DNA from: Novosphingobium sp. MW5
GTDB taxonomy: Bacteria; Pseudomonadota; Alphaproteobacteria; Sphingomonadales; Sphingomonadaceae
DNA: 64,000 nucleotides
Assembly: GCA_025938935.1 (NCBI GenBank)
Contig: JAPCWB010000001.1
Location: 1,178,001-1,242,000 of the forward strand
Direction of reading: 5' to 3'
How positions within the stretch are numbered: the first letter of the stretch is position 1; every line of letters begins with the position of its first letter. The position numbers and the translations under genes are program-made. Positions 25,910-36,459 of this stretch are shown here, piece by piece. The notes under the pieces are model-generated. The model had not been told where the DNA came from and searched no databases. It saw nothing but the letters and a program-made list of their open reading frames with translations.

Positions 25910-28001
25910 TGATCGCGGCGCTCGCCTGCCTGCACAGCGACGAGGCCAGCCTCGTCCTCGAATGCACCGCCAGTGGCACGCCCGTGTGGCGGCACCTTGG
26001 CGCGCGCGTCGATGCCGATGGGCTGGCGGCGCTGGCGGTAACGCGGACCGGGGCATCGTTCTCGCTCGATAGCGACGTGCCCTTCTCTCCCCTGCCGCCT
26101 GCCGGACTTGGCTGGTTCGGGCAGCCCGCCCTGTCGGCAAGGCAGAATGGTGCGGCGCTGGTGCCGGTGTTTGGTGCGGTTTCGATCGTCACGGACGCCA
26201 AGGCGATCCGCATCACCGCAAGGGACGATGCAAGCGGGCTGGAAGTCGTCCAGCAGATCACCCTCGCCCCCGGCGGCGCCTTCCTGTTCGGCAGCAGCCT
26301 GTCCAATCGCGGCGCGGATCCGGTGACGATCGACTGGCTGGCGAGCGTTCTGCTGCCGCTGCCCGCCAGCGCCGCGCGCCTCGTTTCGTGGCGCGGGCGG
26401 CACAATGCCGAACTGACCGAATGCTGCGAGCCGATGCCGCAGCACGCCCGGCTACGCGAAGGTCGGCGCGGCATTCCCGGCCACGGCGGCCCGGCGGGCG
26501 TGGTCGTGCTGGACGAAGCGGCGGGTAACGACACCGGGCTCGTGCTGTCGCTCCAACTGGCATGGTCAGGTGACAGCCGCATCGCCGTGGAGCGCGATGA
26601 CGAGGGGTTCTGGGTGCTGGGCGCCGGGGCGGTTCCCGCAGCGGGCGAGATCGTACTTCAGCCGGGTGAGAGCTGGTCCGCACCGCAGGCGATCCTCGCG
26701 GTTTCAGCGCGCGGGACCAATGGCGCGATGGCGCAGCAGCACGCGGCGGTGCGCGCGCGGATCGCCTGGCCCGGGGTGCGATGGCACCGCGTCCGGTTCA
26801 TGCCAATTCGTGGGAAGCCTGCTATTTCGATCACGACGAGGAGCGGATCGTCGCCCTCGCCCAAGCCTGCGCCGATGCCGGCGTGGAGCGTTTCGTGCTC
26901 GACGATGGCTGGTTTCGGGGCCGCAATGATGACCACGCCGGACTGGGTGACTGGACCGCCGATCCGGCCAAGTATCCCCACGGCCTGAAACCGCTCGCGG
27001 ACCGCATTGTTGGCATGGGAATGGCGTTCGGGCTTTGGGTCGAACCCGAAATGATCAACCCCGACAGCGACCTCTACCGCGCCCATCCCGACTGGGCGCT
27101 GGCCCTGCCGGAGCGCGACCGGCCGACCGCGCGCAATCAACTGGTGCTCGACATGCGCCGCGCGGAAGTGCGGGACTATCTGTTCGCGGCGCTTGATGCC
27201 CTGCTGCGCGAGCTTCCCGTGTCCTACCTCAAGTGGGACCACAACCGCGATCTTGCCCCGGCGGGCGGCGCGGCGCAGGTGCAGGGCACCTATGACCTGT
27301 TGGCTCGCCTTCGCGCGGCGCATCCGTCGGTCGAAATCGAAAGCTGCGCGGGCGGCGGCGGGCGCAGCGATGCGGGGATCATGGCCTATACCCACCGTTT
27401 CTGGGCCAGCGACAACCTCGACGCCGTAAGCCGCACGGCGATCCAGCGCGGGTTCCTGACCTTCCTCCCGCCTGAGGTGATGGGATCGCACATCGGCGCG
27501 AGCCCTGCCCACGCAACAGGGCGCAGCCAGAGCCTTGCCTTCCGAGCGGCGGTGGCCATGCCGGGACATTTCGGCATCGAACTCGATCCGCGCCGTCTGA
27601 ACGCCGAAGAGCGCGCCGAACTGGCTGACTGGATCGGCTTTCACAAGCAATGGCGCGCCCTGTTGCATCAGGGGCAGGTCTGGCTGGGCGAAGGGGCCGA
27701 TGGCCTCGTCTGGCAGGCGCAGGGCCGCGGTGACGAATTCCTGCTCTTCGCCGTTCGCACCACCCCGGCGCTGGACCGCCGGCCGCAGCCGCTCAAGCTG
27801 CCGTTTCTGGCCGGCGCGGGCCGCTGTGATCTTGACCTGCTGCGGATCGCCAGCGGCAGTCAGCAGCATGCCATTCCCTTGCCAGAGCTGTGGCAGCAGA
27901 CCGCTTCCTTCTCAGGCTCGTGGCTCGCCCATGCCGGCCTGCCAATGCCGCCGCTGGGGGCCGAAACGGCAGCGATCTTTCACGTGAAGGTGACCCCATG
28001 A
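25909..28001 (+). CDS. GH36 alpha-galactosidase, frame broken near 26774
   Basis: Two frames form one protein of about 697 residues, the usual GH36 length. The N-terminal beta-supersandwich frame (from MIAALACLHSDEASL) ends sensibly at IAWPG. The barrel resumes in another frame as AMAPRPVHANSWEACYFDHD. One G missing from GGGG at 26773-26776 joins them. Catalytic signatures are the nucleophile Asp in YLKWDHNRD and acid/base Asp in FWASDNLDA, with VLDDGWFRGRNDD and IESCAGGGGRSDAGI. It removes terminal alpha-galactose from raffinose, stachyose or melibiose. No signal peptide, so it acts in the cytoplasm on imported sugar. TGATG overlap with the transporter, ATGA overlap with galT. Confidence 0.9.
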
Positions 28002-29017
28002 CCTTGGCGGACTTTCCCCATCGCAGGCAGAACCTGCTGACCGGCGAATGGCTGCTGGTCTCCCCCCACCGGGCCAAGCGGCCGTGGCAGGGCGATGCCT
28101 CGCCGCCCGATGCCCAGCGCGCAGCGGCGCACGATCCGGCCTGCCACCTCTGCCCCGGCAACACCCGCGCCACGGGAGAGGCCAACCCGGATTACGACGG
28201 CACATTCGTCTTCACTAACGACTTCGCGGCCCTGCTGGATAAAGGCGGGGAGGCCGGCGCTGAGCATCCGGTTTTCCGCACCGAACCGGCGACGGGCGAG
28301 GCGCGGGTGATCTGCTTCGCCCCCGATCACGGCGCAACGCTGGCCCGCCTGCCGGTCGATGGCATCGCCCGAGTGGTCGATTGCTGGTGCGATCAGTCGG
28401 CCGAACTTGGCGCGAAGTGGGCGCATGTCCAGCTGTTCGAGAACAAGGGCGCGATGATGGGCGCGTCCAGCCCGCATCCGCATGGCCAGGTTTGGGCGAG
28501 CGACTTCGTTCCCGAACTGCCCGCGAAGGAAGATCTCCGCCAGCGCGACTGGCTGGCGCGGCACGGTACTTGCCTGCTCGATGCCGTAGCCGATGCAGAG
28601 ATCGTGGCCGCCGAACGCGTGGTCGAGGTCAATGAGGACTGGCTGGCTTTCGTGCCTTTCTGGGCGGCCTGGCCGTTCGAAACCATGGTCCTACCGCTTG
28701 CTCCCGCCGCCCGGCTGGAAGAGCTCGAGCCGCATCGCCGCCAGTCGCTGGCGCAGCTCCTCGCGCGCCTGCTGGGCCGTTATGACGCGCTGTTTTCCTG
28801 CGACTTTCCCTATTCGATGGGCTGGCACGGCGCTCCGCATGCGCTGGGCGATGATACGGCGCACTGGCGGCTCCACGCCCACTTCAACCCGCCCCTGTTG
28901 CGCTCGGCCAGCGTGCGCAAGCACATGGTCGGCTTCGAACTGCTCGCCGAGACCCAGCGCGATATCACGCCCGAAAGCGCAGCCCAGCGCCTGCGCGAAG
29001 CGGGGAATTTCGCATGA
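27998..29017 (+). CDS. galT: Galactose-1-phosphate uridylyltransferase
   Basis: 339 residues. Transfers UMP between glucose-1-P and galactose-1-P in the Leloir pathway. The active-site motif is SSPHPHGQVWAS with the nucleophilic His of HPH; the N-terminal zinc-site cysteines are in CHLCPGN, and the substrate loop is VQLFENKGAMMGAS. The C-terminal half has HWRLHAHFNPPLLRS with further histidines. The ATG at 27998 overlaps the GH36 stop (ATGA) and its own TGA overlaps galK. It processes the galactose freed by the alpha-galactosidase. No galE or mutarotase gene is present in the window, so UDP-galactose recycling must be encoded elsewhere. Confidence 0.95.
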   Translation: MTLADFPHRRQNLLTGEWLLVSPHRAKRPWQGDASPPDAQRAAAHDPACHLCPGNTRATGEANPDYDGTFVFTNDFAALLDKGGEAGAEHPVFRTEPATGEARVICFAPDHGATLARLPVDGIARVVDCWCDQSAELGAKWAHVQLFENKGAMMGASSPHPHGQVWASDFVPELPAKEDLRQRDWLARHGTCLLDAVADAEIVAAERVVEVNEDWLAFVPFWAAWPFETMVLPLAPAARLEELEPHRRQSLAQLLARLLGRYDALFSCDFPYSMGWHGAPHALGDDTAHWRLHAHFNPPLLRSASVRKHMVGFELLAETQRDITPESAAQRLREAGNFA

Positions 29018-30159
29018 CCCTGCTTCGGCGTGTCCGCGATGGCTATCTCCGCACTTACGGCGAAATGCCGGAGGGCGTGGCCTTCGTGCCCGGCCGGGTC
29101 AACCTGATCGGCGAGCACGTCGATTACAACGATGGCCTTGTCCTGCCGATGCCGATTTCGGCGGGGACGGCAGTCGCCTGGGGTCGCGGGGACGCACCGG
29201 GGGTAGAGGCGGTGGCGCTCGATCTCGATGAAGAGCGCGACAGCTTTGGTCCCGGCGATGCGACGCCGCACCAGCCTGTCGACTGGCGCTCCTATTTGCG
29301 CGGGACGGCTGCGGCCATGGCCGGGCAAGGCTTGCATGCTTCCGGCGCCCGGCTGGCGATAGCGGGTTCGATCCCGCGCGGATCGGGCCTGTCCTCGTCG
29401 GCCTCGGTCTGCGTCGCAATTGCGCGGGCGCTGGCGGAGGCGGGGGGCGTTCAGGCAAGCGCGGAAACGCTGGCACTTGCGGCCCAGTCGGCTGAACACA
29501 ACTGGGCCGGCGTGCGCTGCGGGATCATGGACCAGATGGCTGTCGCGGCGGGCGAACCGGGCTGTGCGCTGCTGCTGGATTGCGCCGATATGTCGCACCG
29601 GAACCTGCCGTTGCCCGATGACTGGGCGGTGATGATCGTCCAGTCCGGCGTGCGGCGCGGGCTGGTGGACGGGCACTACAACCGCCGCCGCGAGGACTGC
29701 GAGGCCGCTGCAAAGGCACTGGGACTGTCATCGCTGCGCCATGCCGATGCCGAAGCCATTGCACGCGCGAATCTCGACCCGGTTGTCACTCGGCGCGCTG
29801 CCCACGTCGTTGAGGAAATTTCCCGCGTGGCACAGGCGGCAAGCGCCATCGAGCAGCGGGACCTGACCCGGCTGGGCGACCTGATGCGCGCGAGCCATGC
29901 TTCCTTGCGCGATCAATTCGAGGTCAGCGAGGCCCATGTCGATCGGCTTGTCGACCTGCTCGGCCATGCCATCGGCAGCGAGGGCGGCGCGCGGATGACC
30001 GGCGGCGGCTTTGGCGGCGCGGTAGTTGCCGTGATGCCTTCGTCCCAGACCAACCGGGTTCGCGCCCGGATCGAAGAAGACTACGCGCCGCCCAGCGGTG
30101 CGCCCCTTGAAATCATGATTGAACAGACTGGCCGCGTGCTGGCCGGAGAGTGTGAATGA
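29014..30159 (+). CDS. galK: Galactokinase
   Basis: 381 residues, GHMP kinase family. Motif 1 (galactokinase signature) is PGRVNLIGEHVDYNDG; motif 2 (ATP loop) is GSIPRGSGLSSSAS; motif 3 is TGGGFGGAVVAV near the C-terminus. GVRCGIMDQMAVAAG contains the catalytic Asp region. It phosphorylates galactose at O1 to feed GalT. ATGA junctions with galT (29014-29017) and with the next gene (30156-30159) place it in the middle of the operon. Confidence 0.96.
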   Translation: MTLLRRVRDGYLRTYGEMPEGVAFVPGRVNLIGEHVDYNDGLVLPMPISAGTAVAWGRGDAPGVEAVALDLDEERDSFGPGDATPHQPVDWRSYLRGTAAAMAGQGLHASGARLAIAGSIPRGSGLSSSASVCVAIARALAEAGGVQASAETLALAAQSAEHNWAGVRCGIMDQMAVAAGEPGCALLLDCADMSHRNLPLPDDWAVMIVQSGVRRGLVDGHYNRRREDCEAAAKALGLSSLRHADAEAIARANLDPVVTRRAAHVVEEISRVAQAASAIEQRDLTRLGDLMRASHASLRDQFEVSEAHVDRLVDLLGHAIGSEGGARMTGGGFGGAVVAVMPSSQTNRVRARIEEDYAPPSGAPLEIMIEQTGRVLAGECE

Positions 30160-31286
30160 CTATGCCCGAACTGAACCTATCCGCAGAAGCTTCCAGAGTT
30201 TCAGTCTGGCGGCCACAGACCTATGCCGCGCCCGAATTGCCGCTGGTTACGACTGCCGATGCCGCGCCGATCCTGCCGGGCATCGACCTGTGGGACAACT
30301 GGCCGCTCACCCATGAGGACGGCAGCACCGTGGTGCACGATGGCCGCCAGTACTGGTTCATGCTCAGCGCGCCGTGCTTTCCCGATCCCGGCCAGCGCCA
30401 CGATGCCGCGCGCATCCGGTTGGTGTCCAAGGGTGCCGATGGCTGGCGTGATCATGGCAACGCCCTGCCCGACAATGCCGGTCCCGGATCGCGCGAATGG
30501 GCCGGTTCGGCGGTGCTGCACGATGATGGCCGCAGCGTTACCCTGTTCTTCACCGCTGCGGGCCGGCTGGGCGAGGCACACTCGTTCGAGCAGCGCCTGT
30601 TCGCCGTGAACGGAGAGCTCGGCCCGGATGGTCCGGGGGGCTGGGGCACGCCGGTCGAGATCGTCCAGGCTGATGGGAGGCGCTATGTCATTGCCCGCGA
30701 GGCAGAGGGCAAGCCGGGCCTGATCAAGGCGTTTCGCGATCCGGCATGGTTTCGCGATCCCGCCACCGGCAAAAGCCACCTGCTGTTCACCGGCAGCGCC
30801 GCCTGGTCGGACGACGATTTCAACGGCCTGATCGGCATCGCGACCCCGGCTGCCGATGGCAGCTGGGTGCTGGGCGATCCTCTGATCGAGGCAGTCGGCG
30901 TCAACAACGAGCTTGAGCGGCCGCATGTCATCGTGCGTGACGGCCTGTACTACCTGTTCTGGTCCACCCAGCGCCGCACCTTCGCGCCCGGCTGGCCGGC
31001 TGGGCCCAACGGGCTTTACGGCGCGGTGGCAAATCGGATCGAAGGACCGTGGACGCCGGTCAACGGCTCGGGCCTTGTTGCCGCCAATCCGGCGCAGGAA
31101 CCCACCCAGTGCTACAGCTGGTGGACCACTGGCGAAGGCGAGGTGTGGAGCTTCATCGATCACTGGGGCATGCAGGGTCGCAGCTTCGACGATCATCCCG
31201 AGCTCCTGCGCGGCCAGTTCGGCGGCACGCCTTCGCCCACCTTCCGCCTGCATTTCGCCGGCGATCAGGTTTCGATCGCCGGCTGA
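30156..31286 (+). CDS. GH68 family protein (levansucrase/invertase-type sucrase)
   Basis: 376 residues, five-bladed beta-propeller of GH68. Motifs: the nucleophile Asp in IDLWDNWPL, REWAGSAVL, the transition-state Asp in AFRDPAWF and the acid/base Glu in NNELERPHVIV followed by RDGLYYLFWSTQRR. GH68 enzymes split sucrose and often polymerise fructose into levan. No signal peptide is visible, unlike many secreted levansucrases; Zymomonas-type enzymes also lack one. Inside an operon with a cytoplasmic GH36 and GH32, an intracellular sucrase or transfructosidase role is plausible. ATGA overlap with galK. Confidence 0.9.
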   Translation: MTMPELNLSAEASRVSVWRPQTYAAPELPLVTTADAAPILPGIDLWDNWPLTHEDGSTVVHDGRQYWFMLSAPCFPDPGQRHDAARIRLVSKGADGWRDHGNALPDNAGPGSREWAGSAVLHDDGRSVTLFFTAAGRLGEAHSFEQRLFAVNGELGPDGPGGWGTPVEIVQADGRRYVIAREAEGKPGLIKAFRDPAWFRDPATGKSHLLFTGSAAWSDDDFNGLIGIATPAADGSWVLGDPLIEAVGVNNELERPHVIVRDGLYYLFWSTQRRTFAPGWPAGPNGLYGAVANRIEGPWTPVNGSGLVAANPAQEPTQCYSWWTTGEGEVWSFIDHWGMQGRSFDDHPELLRGQFGGTPSPTFRLHFAGDQVSIAG

Positions 31287-31295
31287 GACGGATCC

Positions 31296-32576
31296 ATGCG
31301 CCCCCGCTATCACTATGCGCCGGCCAGCAACTGGCTGAGCGATCCCAACGGCCTCGTCCATCACAATGGCGAATGGCACCTGTTCTACCAGTACAATCCC
31401 GAAGGCGAGGACTGGGGCCACATGAGCTGGGGCCACGCGGTCAGCCGCGACCTTGCCCATTGGGAGGAACTCCCCGTCGCCCTGCGCGACGATGCGCAGC
31501 ACATGATCTTTTCGGGCAGCGCGGTGATCGACGCGGCAAACAGCGCCGGCTTTGGCGCCGATGCGATGGTGGCGCTCTATACCGGCGCGATGATTGGCGA
31601 ACCGCCGCGGCAGGTGCAGTGCATCGCCGCCAGCACGGATGGCGGGCGCACCTTCGCTGCCCATCCCGGCAATCCGGTGCTCGATCTGGGCCTTGCCGAT
31701 TTCCGCGATCCCAACGTGTTCTGGCACGAAGCCAGCCAGCGCTGGATCATGGTCGTCGCACTTTCGGCGGCTAACAGCGCGCTGGTCTATGGTTCGACGA
31801 ACCTCAAGGACTGGCACAGGCTGTCCGAGATTTCAGGCGCAGCCGCACCGGGCGAGGTCTGGGAATGCCCGCTGCTGATCGAACTGCCGGTCGAAGGCGG
31901 CGGCTCGCGCTGGTTGTTCAAGGTCGATGTGTTGCGCGGCGGCCCCGGATCGGGCGCGATCTATCTGACAGGGACGTTCGATGGCGACCAGTTCCTGCCC
32001 GACGGCGACGGCTGGAAGGTGGCGGACTGGGGCGCGGATTTCTATGCCGCCATCGCTTGGCACGAACCGCGCGACGCGCAGGGACGCCCGCTGTGGATCG
32101 GCTGGATGGGCAATCATGCCTATCAGGGCCACCTGCCCGCCAAGGGCTGGCGCGGGGCGATGAGCCTGCCGCGCCGCATCGCGCTGCGCCCGACCGGAGC
32201 GGGACTTCTGCTGTGTCAGGAGGTTCCCCAACAGGCCGCAAGTGATCTTCCCGAGCTGCGCAGCGCGTGTTCGATTGCGTCACGCACCCGCATGGAGGGC
32301 AGGGACTGGCGCGTGGTGCTGGACGATGGCGACGGGCGATCGATCGAACTGGAACGCGATGGCAGCGTTCTGCGCGCGGTGCGCAAGGATGCGGCCAGTC
32401 CGTTCCTTGATGCCAGCCGCGAAATGGCGCTCGCCAGCGACGCTCCGGTCGACCTGTGGCTCGATGCCGGATCGCTGGAAGTGCTGGCCGATGGCGGCGC
32501 GGCGGCGCTCACCTTGCAGCATTGCCTTGCCAGCGAAACGCTGGAATGCCGGATCGAGGAAGCGGCGACCGTCTGA
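31296..32576 (+). CDS. GH32 beta-fructofuranosidase (levanase/invertase/inulinase family)
   Basis: 426 residues. Family motifs in order: NWLSDPNGLVHHNGEWHLFY with the nucleophile Asp, HMIFSGSAV, the RDP motif in LADFRDPNVFW and acid/base Glu in GEVWECPLL. The C-terminal beta-sandwich follows from about residue 290. No signal peptide, so it acts in the cytoplasm on sucrose, raffinose or short fructans. It starts nine bases after the GH68 stop with no clear Shine-Dalgarno, and it ends the operon; LacI converges on it nine bases downstream. Confidence 0.93.
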   Translation: MRPRYHYAPASNWLSDPNGLVHHNGEWHLFYQYNPEGEDWGHMSWGHAVSRDLAHWEELPVALRDDAQHMIFSGSAVIDAANSAGFGADAMVALYTGAMIGEPPRQVQCIAASTDGGRTFAAHPGNPVLDLGLADFRDPNVFWHEASQRWIMVVALSAANSALVYGSTNLKDWHRLSEISGAAAPGEVWECPLLIELPVEGGGSRWLFKVDVLRGGPGSGAIYLTGTFDGDQFLPDGDGWKVADWGADFYAAIAWHEPRDAQGRPLWIGWMGNHAYQGHLPAKGWRGAMSLPRRIALRPTGAGLLLCQEVPQQAASDLPELRSACSIASRTRMEGRDWRVVLDDGDGRSIELERDGSVLRAVRKDAASPFLDASREMALASDAPVDLWLDAGSLEVLADGGAAALTLQHCLASETLECRIEEAATV

Positions 32577-32585
32577 ACGGCCGGA

Positions 32586-33608
32586 TCAGGCCGTATCGCG
32601 CAAGACCAGCAGCGGCGGCATCTCGATCGAGGCGGTGTCATTGCCGGCGATGCGTTCGAACAGCAGGCGGACCATTTCCTTGGCCCCTTCGGCAATGTTC
32701 TGGCTGATCGTGGTGAGGCGCGGCACGGTCTGTTCGGCCAGTGGCAAGTCATCAAAGCCGGTCACCGAAATGTCGCCCGGCACCGAAATGGAGAGATCGG
32801 CCAGCGCCCGCACGGTATACATGGCGATCAGATCGGACCCGCAGGCGATCCCGTCAATTCCGGCGCGGATGCGATCGACATGGCCGGCGATTTCCTCGGC
32901 CATTGTGTCCGAGGCGAGGTGGACGTGGAATTGTTCCGGCTCCGGCAGACCCGCAGCCTTCGCGGCCTCGCACAGTCCCTGATAGCGATCGAGCAATTCG
33001 GGCACGTCGGTCTCGCCCAGAAAGGCGAGCCGTTTGCGGCCTGAGCGGATCAGGCACTCGCCCGCCAGCCTGCCGCCCGCGCGGTTATCGACGCCCACCG
33101 TGCAATGGCGCTGGCCTTCCTTGCGGCTGCCCCAGACAACCATCGGCTTGTAATATTCGGCAACCCGCTCCAGTGCCTCGATCTGGTTGGACTGGCCGAT
33201 CACCAGCACGCCATCGAGCATGCCCGATTCGACGATCCGCTCCAGCCAGTCATCGGCATTGGGAATGACGCGGCTGAGCATGATGTCATAGCCGCTTTCG
33301 GTCAGGGCGTCGGCCAAGTGACCAAGGATCGCCATGAAGAAGGGATCGGACAAGTGCTGCCGCTGTTCGTGGCCCAGCGGCACGACCACGCCGATGACCT
33401 TCGTTTCCTGCACCCGCAGACGGCGGGCCATCTGGTTGGGACGGAAGCCGTGTTCGCGGGCGATCGCCTGGATCTTTTCTCGCGTGGCCTTGTTGACCAG
33501 GCTTTTGTTTGCCAGCGCGCGCGAGACCGTGCCGGCCGAAACCCCGGCAATTCGGGCTAATTCGGCAATGTTGCGGATGCGGACAGGAGGATCAGACGAG
33601 TCGGTCAT
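32586..33608 (-). CDS. LacI-family transcriptional regulator of the locus
   Basis: 340 residues. N-terminal helix-turn-helix and hinge: RNIAELARIAGVSAGTVSRA, NKATREKIQAIAREHGFRPN and QMARRLRVQETKVIGVVVP. The C-terminal periplasmic-binding-protein-like sensor domain follows (DPFFMAILGHLADAL, GVDNRAGGRLAGECL, ISVTGFDDLPLAEQTVPRLT). The hinge 'NQMARRLR' lacks the usual Ala-Leu pair, a mild divergence. The ATG at 33608 places the HTH 12 residues in; the frame could extend to 33671. It sits between the GH32 operon and the TonB receptor, and four CAATCGATTG palindromes in the locus are its likely sites. Repression relieved by sucrose, raffinose or a breakdown product is inferred. Confidence 0.92.
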   Translation of the reverse strand: MTDSSDPPVRIRNIAELARIAGVSAGTVSRALANKSLVNKATREKIQAIAREHGFRPNQMARRLRVQETKVIGVVVPLGHEQRQHLSDPFFMAILGHLADALTESGYDIMLSRVIPNADDWLERIVESGMLDGVLVIGQSNQIEALERVAEYYKPMVVWGSRKEGQRHCTVGVDNRAGGRLAGECLIRSGRKRLAFLGETDVPELLDRYQGLCEAAKAAGLPEPEQFHVHLASDTMAEEIAGHVDRIRAGIDGIACGSDLIAMYTVRALADLSISVPGDISVTGFDDLPLAEQTVPRLTTISQNIAEGAKEMVRLLFERIAGNDTASIEMPPLLVLRDTA

Positions 33609-33783
33609 GTCCTCTGGTGGCTCCGGACTGAGTGAAAACGATTGAAGGCTGATGCCTTCCGACTGGTCCACCTGTCAACGTCGCAGCCTCTTTCGTCCGG
33701 GAAACCGCGCGCTTTTGGACTTCGCAACTCCAAATTGTCGCTCCCAAACCGGCGCGATCCCGTCTTTTCTGAACATTCGATAA

Positions 33784-33793
33784 CAATCGATTG
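33784..33793. promoter_or_regulatory. LacI-type operator CAATCGATTG (TonB receptor, distal site)
   Basis: Perfect palindrome about 90 bases before the receptor start and 175 bases from the LacI start. With the copy at 33806 the centre-to-centre spacing is 22 bases, about two helical turns, allowing two dimers on one face. It may control both the receptor and the divergent regulator. Confidence 0.82.
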
Positions 33794-33805
33794 CGAAATG
33801 TATTG

Positions 33806-33815
33806 CAATCGATTG
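33806..33815. promoter_or_regulatory. LacI-type operator CAATCGATTG (TonB receptor, proximal site)
   Basis: Second perfect copy, with extended flanks TTG and TTG like the site at 24464. It lies 67 bases before the ATG at 33883, where a repressor would be expected to overlap or follow the promoter. Confidence 0.82.
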
Positions 33816-33882
33816 TTGTATGTGCGATTCCAACGCTCGACTTGCTGCACGCAAGCGATTCTCGTTTTGGAGGGGAGAGGAA

Positions 33883-36415
33883 ATGAAGAAATCCGTGCTG
33901 AAGACCTGTGCGTCAGTGGCAGTGCTTGCCGCCGCATCGGTCATCGCGATGCCTGCCTTCGCGCAGGATGCGGCTGGGGAAGAAGCCGTCAACGATGCCG
34001 ACATGATCGTTGTTACCGCATCGGGCGGCAACAAGTCGCAGCTGAACACCTCGGTTTCGGTCACCAGCATCAGCGCCGAAGCGATCGAATCGCTGCGCCC
34101 CAGCTCGGAAGCAGAAGTCTTCCGCATGATCCCCGGCATCCGAGGTTCCCGGCACGTCCGGCCCGGGCGGCAACTCGAACATCGCTGTGCGCGGCCTTCC
34201 CGTGGCCACCGGCGGTTCGCCCTTCGTCCAACTGCAGGAAGATGGCCTGCCCACCGTGCTGTTCGGTGACATCCAGTTCGGCAACAACGACTACTGGACC
34301 CACTACGACGCCAGCGTGGAGCGCGTGGAATCGGTCCGCGGCGGCGGTTCAACCACCTATGCCTCGCAGGCACCGGGCGCGGTCATCAACTACATCAGCC
34401 ACACCGGCAAGGAAGCCGGCGGCTATGTCGAGGCGACCACCGGCATCAACTTCAACGAGCAGCGCTTCAACTTCCGCTATGGCGCTCCACTGGGCGAAAC
34501 CACCCGCTTCCACATCGGCGGCTATGCCAAGATCGGCAAGGGCCCGCTCCACGCCGATTACCGCGTTTCGGAAAGCTTCCAGCTGAAGGGCAACCTGACC
34601 CAGGACTTCGCCGAGGGTGACGGTTACGTTCGCCTGCTGTTCAAGGTGGCCGACACGCAGGAGCCGAACTACACCGGTGCCCCCGCGCTCGCCAGCCTGA
34701 GCGGCGGCCAGTTCAGCAACGTCCAGCCGTTCCCCGGTTTCGACGGGCGCAACAGCTCGAACTACTCGATCTACAACAAGGACTTCCTGATCTATAACCG
34801 TTCGGGCCAGCTCGAACGCGTCGGCATGACCGGGATCACCACCAAGGCAGTCTCGCTGGGTGGCCAGTTCCACTACGAAACCAGCAGCAACATCACGATC
34901 GACAACAACCTGCGCTGGACCGACATGAGCGGTGCCTTCACCTCGCCGTTCCAGAACACGGCGCGGGCGAACGGCATCGTTGGATCGGCCATGCAGCTGA
35001 ACGGCACGACCTATGCGACGGTCGGTTCGATCCGCTATGCCAATGGCCCCAAGGCCGGCCAGGTGTTCAACGGCACCTATGTCGACAACAACGTCAACGT
35101 CCGCACCAAGATCCGCGACATCGGCAGCCTGGCCAACGACTTTGCCCTCGCCGCAAAGTTCGATACTGCCTTTGCCAAGATCACCGCGCGCGCCGGCTTC
35201 TTCTACATGGACCAGGACATCTCCATGGAGTGGAACGTCAACAAGTCGCTGCGTGAAGTCAGCGGTGACAATCCGGCCCAGCTTGACCTCTACAGCACCA
35301 CCGGTGCCAAGCTGACGCAGGAAGGAATTGCCGGCTACAACAACAACTGGGGCAACTGCTGCGCCCGTGACTATGACCTGTCCTACACCAACACCGCACC
35401 TTACGCGGCGCTGGAAATCGACGGCGAACACTTCGCCATCGACGGTTCGGTCCGCTTCGAGCGCGTCAAGGCGAGCGGCGGCGGCCGAGTGGGCGGCACC
35501 GAATTCTTCGTGAATTCGGGCGGGGTGAACATCCCGGCGATCACCGCCAACGGTGCCCGCGAAGTGCTCGACTACAGCCGCTCCTACACCTCGTGGACGG
35601 CGGGCGCCCTGTGGAAGGCGAGCAGCAGCACCAGCCTGTTCGTCCGTGCATCGCGCGGCGGCCGCTTCAACGGCGATCGCCAGACCTTCGGCGGCAAGAT
35701 CTCGTCAACCGGCGCGCTTTGCACCGGCGCGATGGCCAAGGCCGGCACCGGCGGTTGTACGGCGGACGGCGTCACGCCTTCGGTCGACTTCGTCAACCAG
35801 TACGAACTGGGCCTCAAGACCCGCGGCGAACTGGGTGCGGATGGCCGCTTCGCTGTCGACCTCACCGTGTTCAAGGGCAACTTCAAGCAGAGCACCTTCG
35901 AACTCTCGGCCACCCGTTGCCCCGGCGGCGCTGGTGGCTGCGTGATCGATGCCCGCTACAAGTCCTACGGCGTCGAATTCTTCGGCACGGCCAATGTCGG
36001 CAACTTCAACATGACCGCCAACGCCACCTGGTCGAAGCCGACCCGTTCGGGCACCGACGCCTCGGGCAACCCGACGCCCTTCGTCCGCGCCCAGTACATG
36101 CCTGAACTGATGTACACGCTGCAGGCCGGTTATGACTTCGGCGATATCGCCTCGCTCGGCTTCAACGTCATCGGCCAGTCGGGCATTCTCGACGATGGCG
36201 GCCGTTCCTATCCGGGCGGGGCGGTCATCGGTGTCGACCTCAAGGTTCGTCCGATCAAGAACCTCGAGCTTGGCGTGCAGGGCTACAATGTGTTCAACCG
36301 CTATGATCTGCGCGGCAGTGGCGGTCCGGCCGACCTTTCGGTCAGCCCCGCCGTCATCGGCACGGGTCCGGCCCTCGGTCGCACCTGGACCGCATCGGTC
36401 CGCTACAACTTCTAA
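33883..36415 (+). CDS. TonB-dependent outer-membrane receptor, frame broken near 34149
   Basis: About 843 residues when joined. Signal peptide ends VIAMPAFAQ; the TonB box/plug start is ADMIVVTASGGNKSQ, then SVTSISAEAIESLRPSSEAE and RMIPGIR. The frame changes at CCC (34148-34150, one C extra), giving GIRGSGTSGPGGNSNIAVRG. The plug continues (VERVESVRGGGSTTYASQAP, GAVINYISHTG) and a 22-strand-type barrel runs to a terminal aromatic (TWTASVRYNF). GGAGAGGAA lies just before the ATG. Two LacI-type operators upstream and neighbouring sugar genes indicate uptake of an oligosaccharide (raffinose, sucrose or fructan). The rest of the plug is well preserved, so the break is probably a sequencing indel. 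Confidence 0.88.
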
Positions 36416-36459
36416 GCGAAACTCCTCCCTGTCCTACCTCCCTGGAGGCAGGGTACTGC

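Noticed and set aside
24545-26140. Minus-strand open frame (531 codons) opposite the sugar transporter
   Set aside because: Composition of an antisense shadow (His/Arg/Gly rich, no domain); it crosses the boundary of two well-supported plus-strand genes.
33784-33815. CAATCGATTG as a chance restriction-like palindrome
   Set aside because: Four copies, all in promoter regions of one functional locus and with similar flanks, argue against chance.
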